Source: CAWGQN01 sp963824885
GTDB lineage: Bacteria > Actinomycetota > Actinomycetes > Actinomycetales > Microbacteriaceae
Reading direction: 5' to 3'
Assembly (NCBI GenBank): GCA_963824885.1
Contig: CAWGQN010000005.1
Span: forward strand, 1-64,000
Length of the DNA stretch: 64,000 nucleotides
The notes beneath the pieces were generated by a model. The model saw only the letters and a list, made by a program, of their open reading frames with translations, was not told the origin of the DNA and ran no database searches. Made by a program: the position numbers and the translations under genes. This document shows positions 1 to 12,354 of this stretch, one piece after another. Each line of letters opens with the position of its first letter. The first letter of the stretch is position 1.

Positions 1-3000
1 CGGGTGCGCCGGTTGCGGCGAATTCGTCGTTGGTGTTGGCTCCGTCGTCGATTGTTGGTGACGGGGTGTCGGCGTCGAGTGCGACGGTGACGGCGCGGGA
101 TGCGAACTCGAAACTTGGCACCGGGTGTCGTGGTGTCGTTCCCCGCCGTTGCGAATGTGTCGGGTACGGGGGGTACGTGTACGACGAGTGCGGTGGCTGG
201 TCCGAATTTTGGTACGTGTAGCGTGTCGCTCACGTCGACGGTGTCGGGGTCGTATGCGATTCACGCGACGATTGGTGGAGTGGACGTGGGTGGTTCGCCG
301 GCGACGCTAACAGTCACGGCGGGGCCGCCGGATGCGGCGTAATTCGTCGTTGGTGTTGTCGCCGTCGACGATTGTTGGTGACGGGGTGGCGGCGTCGAGT
401 GCGACGGTGACGGCGCGGGATGCGAACTCGAACCTTGTTTCGGGTGCCGTGGTGTCGTTCCCCGCGGTGCCGAATGTGTCGGGGACAGGGGGGCAGTGTA
501 CGACGAGTGCCGTCGCGGGTCCCGGTTTTGGGACGTGTAGCCTGTCGCTCACGTCGACGGTGTCGGGGTCGTATGCGATTCACGCGACGATTGGTGGAGT
601 GGACGTGGGTGGGTCGCCGGCGACGTTGACGGTCACGGCGGGTGCTCCGAGCGCGGGCGCGTCGACGTGGACGGTTGCTCCCGCGGGTCCGGTTACGGCG
701 AACGGTGTTGCCGCGTATACCGTGACGTTTACTGCGAAGGATGCGAATGGGAATACGGTTACGACGCCGGGGACGGTATTTGCGGTTCCCGCGGTGCCGA
801 ACCTCACGGCGTCGGCGCCGTCGTGTACGACGGGGGGAACCGGGACGTGCACAATTTACGTTTACGTCGACGGTCGCTGGGTCGTATGTGATTACGGCGA
901 CGTTGGGTGTGGGTGGTCCGGCGTTGACGAATCCGGCGAACCACACTTTGGTGTTCGTTGCTGGGCTCCGGTTGCGGGTAATTCGTCGTCTGGTGTCTGG
1001 CGCCGTCGACGATTGTTGGTGACGGGGTGGTCGGCGTCGATGGCGACGGTGACGGCGCGGGATGCGAACTCGAACCTCGGTTTCGGGTGTCGTGGTGTCG
1101 TTCCCGGCGGTGGCGGGTGTGAGTGCGTCAGCTGCGTCGTGTACGACGAGTGCCGTCGCTGGTCCGAATTTTGGGACGTGTAGCGTGTCGCTCACGTCGA
1201 CGGTGTCGGGGTCGTATGCGATTCACGCGACGATTGGTGGAGTGGATGTGGGTGGTTCGCCTGCGACGTTGACGGTGACGGCGGGGCCTCCGGTTGCGGC
1301 GTAATTCGTCTCTCGTGTTGGCGCCGTCGACGATTGTTGGTGATGGGGTGTCTGCGTCGAGTGCGACGGTGACGGCGCGGGATGCGAATTCGAACCCGGT
1401 GTCGGGTGTTGTGGTGTCGTTCCCGGCGGTTCCGAACGTGTCGGGTACGGGTGGTACGTGTACGACGAGTGCTGTTGCTGGTCCTGGTTTTGGGACGTGT
1501 AGTGTGACGCTCACGTCGACGGTTGCGGGGTCGTATGCGATACGGGCAACCATTGGTGGAGTGGATGTGGGTGGTTCGCCCGCAACGTTGACGGTGACGG
1601 CGGGGCCGCCGGTTGCGGGTAATTCGTCGTTGGTGTTGGCGCCGTCGACGATTGTTGGTGATGGGGTGTCGGCGTCGAGTGCGACGGTGACGGTGCGGGA
1701 TGCGAATTCGAACCTTGTTTCGGGTGTGGTGGTGTCGTTCCCGGCGGTGGCGGGTGTGTCGGGGACGGGTGGTACGTGTACGACGAGTGCTGTTGCTGGT
1801 CCTGGTTTTGGGACGTGTTCTGTGTCGTTGACGTCGACGGTTGCGGGGTCGTATGCGATACGTGCGACGGTTGGTGGAGTGGATGTGGGTGGTTCGCCTG
1901 CGACGCTCACGGTCACGGCGGGTGCTCCGAACGCGGGCACGTCGACGTGGACGGTTGCTCCCGCGGGTCCAATTACCGCGGACGGTGTTGCCGCGTATAC
2001 CGTGACGTTCACGGCGAAAGATGCGAACGGGAATACGGTTACGACGCCGGGAACGGTGTTTGCGGTTCCCGCGGTGCCGAACCTCACGGCGTCGGCGCCG
2101 TCGTGTACGACGGGGGGGACGGGGACGTGCACGCTCACGTTCACGTCAACCATTGCCGGTTCTTATCTGATTACGGCGACGTTGGGTGTGGGTGGTCCGG
2201 CGTTGACGAATCCGGCGAACCACACTTTGGTGTTTGTTGCTGGGCCGCCGAATGCGGGCAATTCGTCGTTGGTGGTGACGACTGGTACGCGCGTATCTGA
2301 TGGGGTGGATGCGCACACTGCGACGGTCACGGTGCGGGATACTCAAGGAAACGTGGTCGCGGGTGCGACGGTCGTGTTTTCGGTTATTGGTGCAACCGGG
2401 AGTGGTTCGGTGGTGACCGGGGTCAATGGTGAGGCGCAGATTTCGATTACGTCAACGACGCCGGGGTTCAAGACGGTGTCGGCGACGGTTAATGGGTTGC
2501 CGGTTAATCCGCCGAGTGCGCAAGTGCAGTTTGTTGCGGGTGCGGCGAGTGCGTCGAATTCGACGTTAGTGGTTTCGACGGGGAACAGGATCGCGAACGG
2601 AAGCGATGCGCACACTGCGACGGTCACGGTGCGGGATTCGTTTAATAATCCGGTTTCCGGGGCGAGTGTGGTGTTCGGGGTGTGTGCGGGGGCGTCGGCG
2701 ACGACACCGGGCCTGTCGGATGTGAACGGTGTTGTGATGGTTGCGATTACGTCGAATACGCCGGGTTCGTGTGGGGTGACGGCGACGATTGGTGGTGTGG
2801 GGGTTTCGGGGAGCCCGGCGTCGGTGGTGTTTGTGGTGGGGCCGGTTGATGTGTCGGCGTCGAGTTTTGTGATTGATGCGGGGCCGAAGACGGCGGACGG
2901 GGTGGATGCGTATACGTTGACGGTGACGGCGATGGATTCGTTTGGGCATGTTGTTCCGGGTGTGACGGTTGATTTTGCGGCGCAGGTGGGGGCGACGTTG

Positions 3001-6000
3001 GGTGCGTCGAGTGGTGTGACGAATGGGAGTGGTGTGGCGTCGACGACGGCGACGGCGACGGTTGCGGGAACATACCAACTGTCGGCGACGATTGGTGGGG
3101 TGAGTGTGCCGGGTTCGCCTCAGCCGGGTGTGTTTGTTGCGGGTCCGGTGAATGCGGGTTTGTCGGACTATACGGTCACGGCGGGCACTGTTCTTGCGGA
3201 TGGTGTTGCGCAGCATCAGGCGACTGTTGTGGCGAAGGATGCGAATGGGAATCCGGTGTCGGGGGTGACGGTTGATTTTGCGGTGCCGGCGGGGGCGACG
3301 GGGTCGGCCCCGTCTGTGGTGACGGATGGGTCGGGGTCGGCGTCGATTACGATTACGTCGACGATTGCGGGGACGTATTCGATTGGGGCGACGATTGCGG
3401 CGGTGCCGGTGGATGGTTCGCCGAAGAGTGTGACGTTTGGTCCGGGTGCGGCGGATGCGACGACGTCGTCGTGGGTTGTGACGCCTCCGGGTCCGATTAC
3501 GGCGGATGGTGTGGCGGCGTATACGGCGACGGCGACGGCGCGGGATGCGTTTTCGAATCTTGTTGTGGGTGCGCAGGTGACGTTTACGGTTCCGCCTCAG
3601 GTTGTCGCGTCGGCTGGGTCGTGTACGACGGATGGGACGGGGACGTGTTCGGTGACGTTCACGTCGACGACGGCGGGGAGTTATACGGCGACGGCGGGTA
3701 TTGGGGCGAATTTGATCGCACCGAATAGGACTCTTGTTTATGTTGCTGGTGCGGCGTCGACGGGCACGTCGACGATTGTGGCGGTTCCGACGTCGATTCC
3801 GGCTGATGGTGTGGCGGCGTCGACGATTACGGTGCAGTTGGTTGATGCGCAGGGGAACCCGTTGACGGCCAGTGGTGGGCTTGTTGTGATCAGTGCGAGT
3901 GTGGGCACGATTTCTTTGACGACGGATAACGGGGATGGGACGTATACGGCGACGTTGACGAGTACGGGTGTGCAGGGCACGACGACACCGTCGACGGTGA
4001 GTTTCACGATCAACGCGATACCGGCTGCGGCGACGGCGACGGTGATTCTTGTGGACGCGGTGGCACCTCCGCCGCCGACGGTGAACCCGACGAATGGGAC
4101 GACGGTGAGCGGGACGGGTCAAACACCGGGTGACATTATTACGGTTCGGAACGCGGCCAATGTTGTTATTGGTACGGGAACGGTTGCCGCGGACGGCAGT
4201 TTCTCGTTCACGATCGTGCCGACCCCGACACCCGTCAACGGTGACGTGATCTCGGTCACTGATACGGACGCGGCGGGGAACGAGTCGCTTCCGACGTTTG
4301 TGACGGTCATGGTTCCGATTGACCCGTCAACGTCGACGTTTGTGGTGAGTACGGGCTCACGCGTCGCGGATGGGGTTGATGCGCATACGGCGACGCTCAC
4401 GGCGCGGGATGTGAACAATAATCCCGTCGGTGGCGCGCAAGTGTTTTTCACTGTTTCGGGTGGTGCGACCGGTGGTGGTGTTGTCACAACAGATCCGGCT
4501 GGTGTTGCGCAGATTTCGATTACGTCGCTCACGTCGGGTTCGAAAGCGATTGTGGTGTATGAGGGCACGAACACGTCGGGGACTGTGCTCGGTAGCGGGA
4601 CGGTGCTGTTTGTTTCCGGTGCTGCCACTCCGGGAAACTCAACGCTCGTGTTGGCGCCCACGACGATTGTTGGTGACGGGGTGGCCGCGTCGACGGCGAC
4701 GGTGACCGCTCGGGATTCGAACTTGAACCTCGTCCCCGGTGTGGTGATCACGTTCCCGCCGGTCGCGGGCGTGACCATATCGGCTGGAACCTGCACCACG
4801 AGTGCGGTCGCGGGTCCCGGTTTTGGGACGTGTAGCGTGACGCTCACCTCAACGGTTGCGGGCACGTATCCGATCCACGCGACCATTGGTGGAACAGATG
4901 TGAGCGGGTCTCCGGCAACACTGACCGTGACGGCGGGGCCGCCGACCGCGGGAACGTCGTCGCTCGTGTTGGCACCGTCAACGATTGTTGGTGACGGGGC
5001 GAGCGCGTCGACGGCGACGGTGACCGCGAGGGATGCGAATTCGAACCTCGTGTCGGGTGTGGTTGTTACGTTCCCGCCCGACCCGAATGTGTCTGCGTCG
5101 TCTGCGTCGTGTACGACGAGTGCTGCGGTGGGTCCCGGTTTTGGGACGTGTAGTGTGACGCTCACCTCAACTGTTTCTGGCACGTATCCGATTCACGCGA
5201 CCATTGGTGGGACGGATGTGGGTGGTTCTCCTGCGACGTTGACGGTCACGGCGGGGCCGCCGAGCGCGGGGACGTCGACGTGGACGGTTGCTCCGGTCGG
5301 TCCCGTGACGGCGGACGGTGTTGCCGCGTATACGGTGACATTCACGGCGAAAGACGCGAACGGGAATACGGTTACGACGCCGGGAACGGTGTTCGCGGTT
5401 CCCGCGGTCGCGGGTTTGGCGGCGTCGGCGCCGTCGTGTACGACGGGTGGGGCGGGGACGTGCACGATTACGTTCACGTCGACCGTTGCCGCGTCGTACA
5501 CGATTAGTGCGACGTTGGGTGTCGGGGGGCCTGCGCTCACGAGTCCGGCCTCGCACACGCTCACGTTCATCGCGGGGCCGCCGAGCCCCGGCACGTCCAC
5601 GCTCGTGTTGGCACCGTCGACGATTGTTGGTGACGGGGTGTCGGCGTCGACGGCGACGGTGACCGCACAGGACGCGAACTCGAACCTCGTCGCGGGCGTC
5701 GTCGTCACGTTCCCGCCGGTCGCGGGCGTGACCGCTTCGGCTGGGTCGTGTACGACGAGTGCTGTGGCGGGTCCCGGTTTTGGGACGTGTAGTGTGACGC
5801 TCACGTCGACGGTTGCGGGGTCGTATCCGATCCACGCGACGGTCGGTGGGGTTGATGTGGGTGGTTCTCCGGCAACGTTGACGGTCACGGCGGGTGCTCC
5901 GGTCGCGGGCACGTCGACGCTGGTCTTGACTCCCGCGACGATAGTTGGTGACGGGGTGGCCGCGTCGACCGCGACGGTCACCGCGCGGGATGCGAACTCG

Positions 6001-9000
6001 AACCTCGCGCCGGGCGCAATGGTTTCCTTCCCGCCGGTCGCGGGTGTGTCGGGCACGGGAGGGTCGTGTACGACGAGCGCGGTCGCGGGTCCCGGTTTTG
6101 GGACGTGTAGCGTGACGCTCACGTCGACGGTCGCGGGGTCGTATCCAATCCACGCGACGATTGGTGGAACGGATGTGGGTGGTTCTCCTGCGACGTTGAC
6201 GGTCACGGCGGGTGCTGCTGACGCGGGGATGTCCACGTGGACGGTCGCTCCCGCGGGTCCAATTACCGCGAACGGTGTGGCCGCGTACACGGTCACATTC
6301 ACCGCGAAAGACGCGAACGGGAATACGGTCACGACGCCGGGAACGGTGTTCGCGGTTCCCGCGGTTGCGAACCTCACAGCGTCGGCACCGTCGTGTACGA
6401 CGGGCGGGACCGGGACGTGCACGCTCACGTTCACCTCGACCGTTGCGGGCTCGTACGCAATCACCGCGACGTTGGGTGTGGGGGGGCCTGCGCTCACGAG
6501 TCCGGCAACACAAAACCTGTCGTTCATTGCGGGTGCTCCGACCGCGGGCACATCGACGTGGACGGTTGCACCGGCGGGTCCCGTGGCTGCTGATGGTGTT
6601 GCCGCGTACACGGTGACATTCACCGCGAAGGATGCGAACGGGAATACGGTCACAACGCCCGGGACAGTGTTTGCGGTTCCCGCGGTTCCGAACCTCACAG
6701 CGTCGGCACCGTCGTGCACGACCGGGGGGACGGGCACGTGCACGCTCACGTTCACCTCGACCGTTGCTGCGTCCTACACAATCACCGCGACGCTGGGTGT
6801 GGGCGGTCCGGCATTGACCAACCCCGCGTCGCACACTCTCACGTTCATCGCGGGGCCGCCGAGCCCCGGCACGTCCACGCTCGCGTTGGCACCGTCAACG
6901 ATCGTCGGTGACGGGGTGAGCGCGTCGACCGCGACCGTGACCGTGAACGACGCGAACTCGAACCCGGTGCCGGGTGTCGTCGTCACGTTCCCGATGGTCG
7001 CGGGCGTGACCGCATCGGCCGGCACGTGCACGACGAGTGCGGTGGCGGGTCCCGGTTTTGGGACGTGTAGCGTGACGCTCACCTCAACTGTTTCTGGCAC
7101 GTATCCCATCCACGCGACAATTGCTGGGACGGATGTGGGCGGGTCTCCCGCAACGTTGACGGTCACGGCGGGTGCTCCGAACGCGGGAACGTCGACGTGG
7201 ACGGTTGCTCCGGTCGGTCCCGTGACGGCCGACGGTGTTGCCGCATACACCGTGACGTTCACCGCAAAGGATGCGAACGGGAATACGGTCACGACGCCGG
7301 GGACGGTGTTCGCGGTTCCCGCGGTTGTGAACCTGACCGCGTCGGCACCGTCGTGTGCGACCGGGGGAACCGGGACGTGCACCCTCACGTTCACATCGAC
7401 CGTTGCTGCCTCGTACACAATCACCGCAACATTGGGTGTGGGCGGACCGGCATTGACCAACCCGGCGAACCACACGTTGGTGTTTGTTTCTGGACCACCG
7501 GTCGCGGGAACATCGACGCTTGTCCTGACCCCCACGACGATTGTTGCTGACGGGGTGTCCGCGTCGACGGCGACGGTGACGGTGAACGACGCGAACGGCA
7601 ATCCTGTGCCGGGCGCTGCCGTTGCATTCCCGCCGGTCGCGGGCGTCTCTGCATCCGCCGGGACGTGTACGACGAGTGCTGTGGCGGGTCCTGGTTTTGG
7701 GACGTGTAGCGTGACGCTCACGTCAACGGTCGCGGGGTCGTATCCGATCCACGCGACGGTCGGTGGGACGGATGTGGGTGGTTCTCCTGCGACGCTGACG
7801 GTCACGGCGGGGTCGCCGAGCCCCGCGGGTTCAACGTGGACGGTCGCTCCCGCGGGTCCGATCACCGCGGACGGTGTTGCCGCGTACACGGTGACGTTCA
7901 CCGCGAAGGATGCGAACGGGAATACGGTCACGACGCCGGGAACGGTGTTCGCGGTTCCCGCGGTTCCGAACCTCACAGCGTCGGCACCGTCGTGTACGAC
8001 GGGCGGGACCGGGACGTGCACGCTCATGTTCACGTCGACGGTTGCTGCGTCGTACGCGATCACCGCGACGTTGGGTGTGGGCGGTCCGGCGTTGACGAAC
8101 CCGGCGACACAAAACCTGTCATTTATTGCGGGTGCTCCGAGCGCGGGGACCTCGACGTGGACGGTTGCTCCCGCGGGTCCCATTACCGCGGACGGTGTGG
8201 CCGCATATACGGTGACGTTCACGGCAAAGGATGCGAATGGGAATACGGTTACGACGCCGGGAACGGTGTTTGCGGTTCCCGCGGTTCCGAACCTGACCGC
8301 GTCGGCGCCGTCGTGTACGACGGGGGGACGGGGACGTGCACGCTCACGTTCACCTCGACCGTTGCTGCGTCGTACACAATCACTGCGACACTGGGTGTCG
8401 GTGGGCCGGCGCTCACCAACCCGGCCACGCACACTCTCACGTTCACGGCGGGGCCGCCGAGTCCGGGCTTGTCGTCGCTCGTGTTGGCACCGTCAACGAT
8501 TGTCGGTGACGGGGTGTCCGCGTCGACGGCGACCGTGACCGTGAACGACGCGAACTCAAACCCCGTATCCGGTGTGCTTGTGGTGTTCCCGTCGGTCGCG
8601 GGCGTCTCTGCTTCCGCTGGGTCGTGTACGACGAGTGCGGTTGCGGGTCCTGGTTTTGGGACGTGTAGTGTGACGCTCACGTCAACGGTTGCGGGTTCGT
8701 ATCCCATCCACGCGACAATTAGTGGAACAGATGTTGGTGGGTCTCCCGCGACACTGACCGTGACGGCGGGGCCGCCTACCGCGGGCACGTCGACCTGGAC
8801 GGTTGCTCCGGTGGGTCCCGTGGCTGCTGATGGTGTTGCCGCGTTTACCGTGACGTTCACGGCGAAGGATGCGAACGGGAATACGGTCACAACGCCCGGG
8901 ACAGTGTTTGCGGTTCCCGCGGTTGTGAACCTCACGGCCTCGGCACCGTCGTGTACGACGGGCGGGACCGGGACGTGCACGCTCACGTTCACATCAACCG

Positions 9001-10380
9001 TTGCCGCGTCGTACACAATCACCGCGACACTGGGTGTCGGTGGGCCGGCGTTGACGAATCCGGCGAACCACACGTTGGTGTTTGTTGCTGGGCCGCCGGT
9101 TGCGGGGAACTCAACACTCGCGTTGACCCCCACGACGATTGTTGGTGACGGGGCGAGCGCGTCGACGGCGACCGTCACCGCGCGGGATGCGAACTCGAAC
9201 CTCGTGTCGGGTGTGGTCGTCACCTTCCCGCCCGACCCGAATGTGTCCGCGTCATCGGCGTCGTGTACGACGAGTGCTGCGGTGGGTCCCGGTTTTGGGA
9301 CGTGTAGCGTGACGCTCACCTCAACTGTTTCTGGCACGTATCCCATCCACGCGACAATTGCTGGGACGGATGTGGGCGGGTCTCCCGCGACGCTGACGGT
9401 CACGGCGGGTGCTCCGAACGCGGGGAACGTCGACGTGGACGGTTGCTCCGGTCGGTCCCGTGACGGCTGATGGTGTTGCCGCGTATACCGTGACGTTTAC
9501 GGCGAAGGATGCGAACGGGAATACGGTCACGACGCCGGGGACGGTGTTCGCGGTTCCCGCGGTTCCGAACCTCACGGCGTCGGCGCCGTCGTGTGCGACG
9601 GGTGGGGCGGGAACGTGCACGATTACATTCACGTCGAATGTTGCGGCGTCGTACACGATTAGTGCGACATTGGGTGTGGGCGGTCCGGCATTGACGAATC
9701 CGGTATCGCACACGTTGGTGTTTGTTGCTGGGCCGCCGGTTGCGGGTGTCTCGACGTTGGTGTTGGCGCCGTCGACAATTTTTGATGACGGGGTGAGCGC
9801 GTCGACGGCGACGGTGACCGCGAAAGATGCGAACTCTAACCCGGTTTCGGGTGTGGTCGTCACGTTCCCGCCGGTCGCGGGTGTCTCTGCCTCCGCTGGG
9901 TCGTGTACGACGAGTGCTGTTGCGGGTCCTGGTTTTGGGACGTGTAGCGTGTCGCTCACGTCGACTGTCGCGGGGTCGTATCCGATCCACGCGACGGTCG
10001 GTGGGACGGATGTGGGTGGTTCTCCCGCGACGCTGACGGTCACGACGGGGCCACCGAGCCCCGCGGGTTCGACGTGGACGGTTGCTCCCGCGGGTCCTCT
10101 GGTAGCGGATGGTGCGGCTGCGTATACTGTGACGTTTACGGCGAAAGACGCGGGCGGGAATACGATCACGACGCCGGGAACGGTGTTCGCGGTTCCCGCG
10201 GTTCCGAACCTCACAGCGTCGGCACCGTCGTGTACGACGGGCGGGACGGGCACGTGCACGCTCACGTTCACCTCGACCGTTGCTGGTTCGTACACAATCA
10301 CTGCGACATTGGGTGTGGGCGGTCCGGCATTGTCCAACCCCGCGACGCACACTCTCGCGTTCATCGCGGGGCCAGCGAGC
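1..10380 (+). repeat. Tandem ~310-bp Ig-domain coding repeats, two alternating types
   Basis: Each unit encodes one Ig-like domain. Type A (STLVLAPSTIVGDGVSAS...GGSPATLTVTAG) is about 103 residues and type B (STWTVAPAGPITADGVAAYTV...TNPANHTLVFVAG) about 104. They occur in irregular order (A, A, B, then divergent units at 2.25-4.6 kb, then A/B mixtures to 10.4 kb). Within a type, many copies differ mainly at third codon positions. The middle block (about 2.25-4.6 kb) has more diverged units, one with only a partial Cys pattern. Such arrays expand and contract by recombination and are hard to assemble, so copy number here should be treated as provisional. Confidence 0.9.
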
Positions 10381-11340
10381 GCGGTTACCTCAACAATCAC
10401 GGCGAACCCGACAACGATTCGTGCGGACGGCGTTGCCACGTCAACTCTGACGGTGCAATTGACAGACGCGAACGGGAACCCGCTCACGACCGGCGGTCAA
10501 ACAGTTGTCATTAGCGCGAGTCTTGCGACGGTTGTCTCCGCAACGGTTGATAACGGCAATGGAACCTACACGGCAACATTGACGAGCAATGGCGTTCAAG
10601 GATCAACGTTCACCTCAACAGTGAGCTTCACCCTCAACGCGACCCCCGCGACCGCGACTACCGCGGTTACGCTCACCGATGCTGGTCCACCGGCTCCGCC
10701 AACGCTCAACCCGACGGACGGTGTGCTCGTCACCGGGACCGCGGAGCCCGGCTCAACAGTGATCATCACCGACCCGGCCGGAAACACCCTGTGCACGACG
10801 ACAGCTGACCCTGTCACGGGCGAGTTCACGTGCGCCCTGAGTCCACAAGTACCCAACGGCACCACACTCTCGGTCACCGCAACCGATTCCTTCGGAAACA
10901 CGTCCGCTCCCGCGCACGTGACTGTCACGGCACCCGTGAGATCACTGAGCATCAGTCTCTCCTCTGTGACACTCCACCCGGGCGACACCGCAACCGCAAC
11001 CGGAACCGGTTTCGTTCCCGGTGAAATCGTTCACGGCCTCCAGGAGTCGAACCCCCTACAACTCGGCGTGCAAATCGCGGACGCGAACGGAAACGTGATC
11101 TTCACGTGGACGGTCCCGATCGACACGAGTCTTGGAATTCACCACGTGATCCTCACGGGAGAAATCTCCGGGTCCGTCACGGGAACCCTCACGATCATTC
11201 CATTGAATGGTCCCGCAATCGTGCTCGCACTCACCGGACACCCAATCGCGCTCGTCGTCCCCGCAGCTCTCGTGCTCCTCCTCGCGGGAGCCCTCACCCT
11301 GCGGACCACACGACGACCCCGCCACCGCACGGCGGGCTAA
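1..11340 (+). CDS. Giant Ig-like repeat surface protein, 3' part, interrupted by indels
   Basis: The gene runs in from the left edge and stops at TAA 11338-11340. It encodes more than 30 consecutive Ig-like domains of about 100 residues that resemble the bacterial Ig-like (Big_1, invasin/adhesin) family. Two Big_6-like domains (about 4.08-4.32 kb and 10.69-10.94 kb) sit among them. The last ~130 residues form a distinct domain, then a hydrophobic helix (about 11.22-11.31 kb) and an Arg-rich tail, which suggests membrane or wall anchoring; I see no clear LPXTG. Most units carry a Cys pair (SCTTSAV...GTCSV or SCTTGGTGTC) that could form a disulfide. The frame is continuous from about 1.3 to 8.33 kb, out of phase from 8.33 to 9.42 kb, then back in the original phase to the end. 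Further shifts lie near 115, 338, 860, 1000-1030, 1080 and 1297. Likely role, inferred: adhesion or a surface stalk. The N-terminus and signal peptide are not in the window. Confidence 0.85.
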
Positions 11341-11455
11341 TCAGCAGCGGTCCGTCACAGTGGACGACACCTCTGAGTCTTTACGTTTGCCCCACGTGAG
11401 CAACGTAGGCAATCAGGGGTTTCTGAAAAATCAACTCTGATCAGGCACTTTGTCG

Positions 11456-11528
11456 TGGGCCCCGTCGGGCTCGAACCGACGACCCGCGGATTAAAAGTCC
11501 GCTGCTCTACCAACTGAGCTAGAGGCCC
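11456..11528 (-). tRNA. tRNA-Lys (anticodon TTT)
   Basis: Read on the minus strand the sequence folds as a cloverleaf of 73 nt. The acceptor stem is GGGCCTC/GGGGCCC with one wobble pair, the D arm contains AGCTCAGTTGGTAGAGC, the anticodon stem GCGGA/TCCGC encloses CTTTTAA (anticodon TTT), and the T arm has GGTTCGAGCC. The discriminator is A. The 3' CCA is not encoded. Confidence 0.95.
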
Positions 11529-11607
11529 GTGACGTCCAATCTACCAATACTGGCCATCTCCAAAATTTTCCGGCGGTCGCCGTGATCGCTGGGTTACCGT
11601 AGAAACC

Positions 11608-12236
11608 ATGAGCGATGAGTTTCACAAGCCGGTGAATTATTCGGGCGCCGCGTTGGAGAGCGTGCGCGGCGGCACCGACCCCGCGCACATCGCGAGCGTC
11701 GCGCGTGACACTGCGCACGCGATTGTGAGGCGAGCGCGCACGCACCCCGACCCGGGCGTTGTCGAACGGCTAGTGGCGTATGTCGATGAAAACGGGATCG
11801 ACGCGATTGCCGAGCTCTGGTCACACTCTCATTCGCACACGTTGCCGGGCGCGTTGTGGCGCATATATCTTGTGCGCATGGTTATTCGTGATGCTCCCGA
11901 TGAGGCGAGTTTTTCTACCAGCGCGGCGTTGACGCGGTCGCCACGATTGATCCGGTCGTTGCCGGTGCCGAGGCACCGACGGGTCCGACCGAGATCGTCA
12001 CGCTTGCCGACCAAATCGTGCGCGGCGCGTTCGCGCGCGATTTTGGCGTCGCTCTCGAGCGGGCCGCCGCGTATTGTCGCCTGAGCGCCGTGGGAAGCGC
12101 GAGCATTGCCGACGATCTCGAGTCCGCAGCACCGGAGCGCGCGAGCGAACTCACCGCGCGTGCCTCGCGCTTGAGCACGTTTGCGACCGACTTGGCGGCG
12201 TGTGCGCGGTTGTGGAGGTCGAACTCGCTCGACTGA
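11608..12236 (+). pseudogene. Conserved actinobacterial hypothetical protein, one-base frameshift
   Basis: The first ~100 residues (MSDEFHKPVNYSG... to DEASF) and the last ~105 residues (from FYQRGVDAVATIDPVV to CARLWRSNSLD) are in different frames. They join near position 11910, where the run AGTTTTTCTACC has five T; a sixth T would restore one open frame of about 210 codons ending at TGA 12234-12236. From memory, full-length homologues of this protein occur in Microbacteriaceae and their products carry uninformative names; no enzymatic motif is visible. The start ATG follows a TACCGT box by 7 nt, consistent with a leaderless message. Either a sequencing error or a recent frameshift. Confidence 0.75.
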
Positions 12237-12237
12237 C

Positions 12238-12266
12238 CTGACGCCGCTGTGCCGCGCGTTTAGACT
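12238..12266 (+). promoter_or_regulatory. Candidate sigma-70-type promoter for an intergenic RNA
   Basis: CTGACG (12238-12243) and TAGACT (12261-12266) are separated by 17 bp. The predicted start, about 12272-12274, coincides with the first base of the long stem described in the next entry. The -35 lies just after the stop codon of the upstream gene. Confidence 0.45.
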
Positions 12267-12272
12267 TGGTGG

Positions 12273-12353
12273 TGGTCGGATCGTAGTAACCCCGGGCCCC
12301 AAAATTGGCCGCTTCGAGCGGCATTCCGCCGAGAGGCGTTCTGCGATCCGACC
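12273..12353 (+). ncRNA. Candidate structured small RNA between convergent genes
   Basis: A 13-bp outer stem pairs 12274-12286 with 12341-12353 (one G-U pair, otherwise perfect). It encloses a hairpin with 6-bp arms at 12308-12322 (GCCGCT/AGCGGC, loop TCG) and a second hairpin at 12327-12338 (CGCC-GAGA-GGCG), a GNRA-type tetraloop, so the fold would be a multi-branched junction. It lies between the 11.6-kb gene and the stop codon of pstB, which is transcribed towards it. I recognise no known RNA family. The alternative is a bidirectional terminator, but there is no T-tract on either side and a good promoter lies immediately upstream. Confidence 0.4.
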
Positions 12354-12354
12354 C

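Noticed and set aside
2566..9403. Long antisense open frames in the repeat region (for example 5193-6755 and 8249-9403 minus)
   Set aside because: They mirror the plus-strand repeat unit by unit and have the composition of shadow frames; no start signals or domains.
1..10380. Possible CRISPR-like or satellite array
   Set aside because: Units are about 310 bp, in frame and encode folded domains; there are no short direct repeats with unique spacers.
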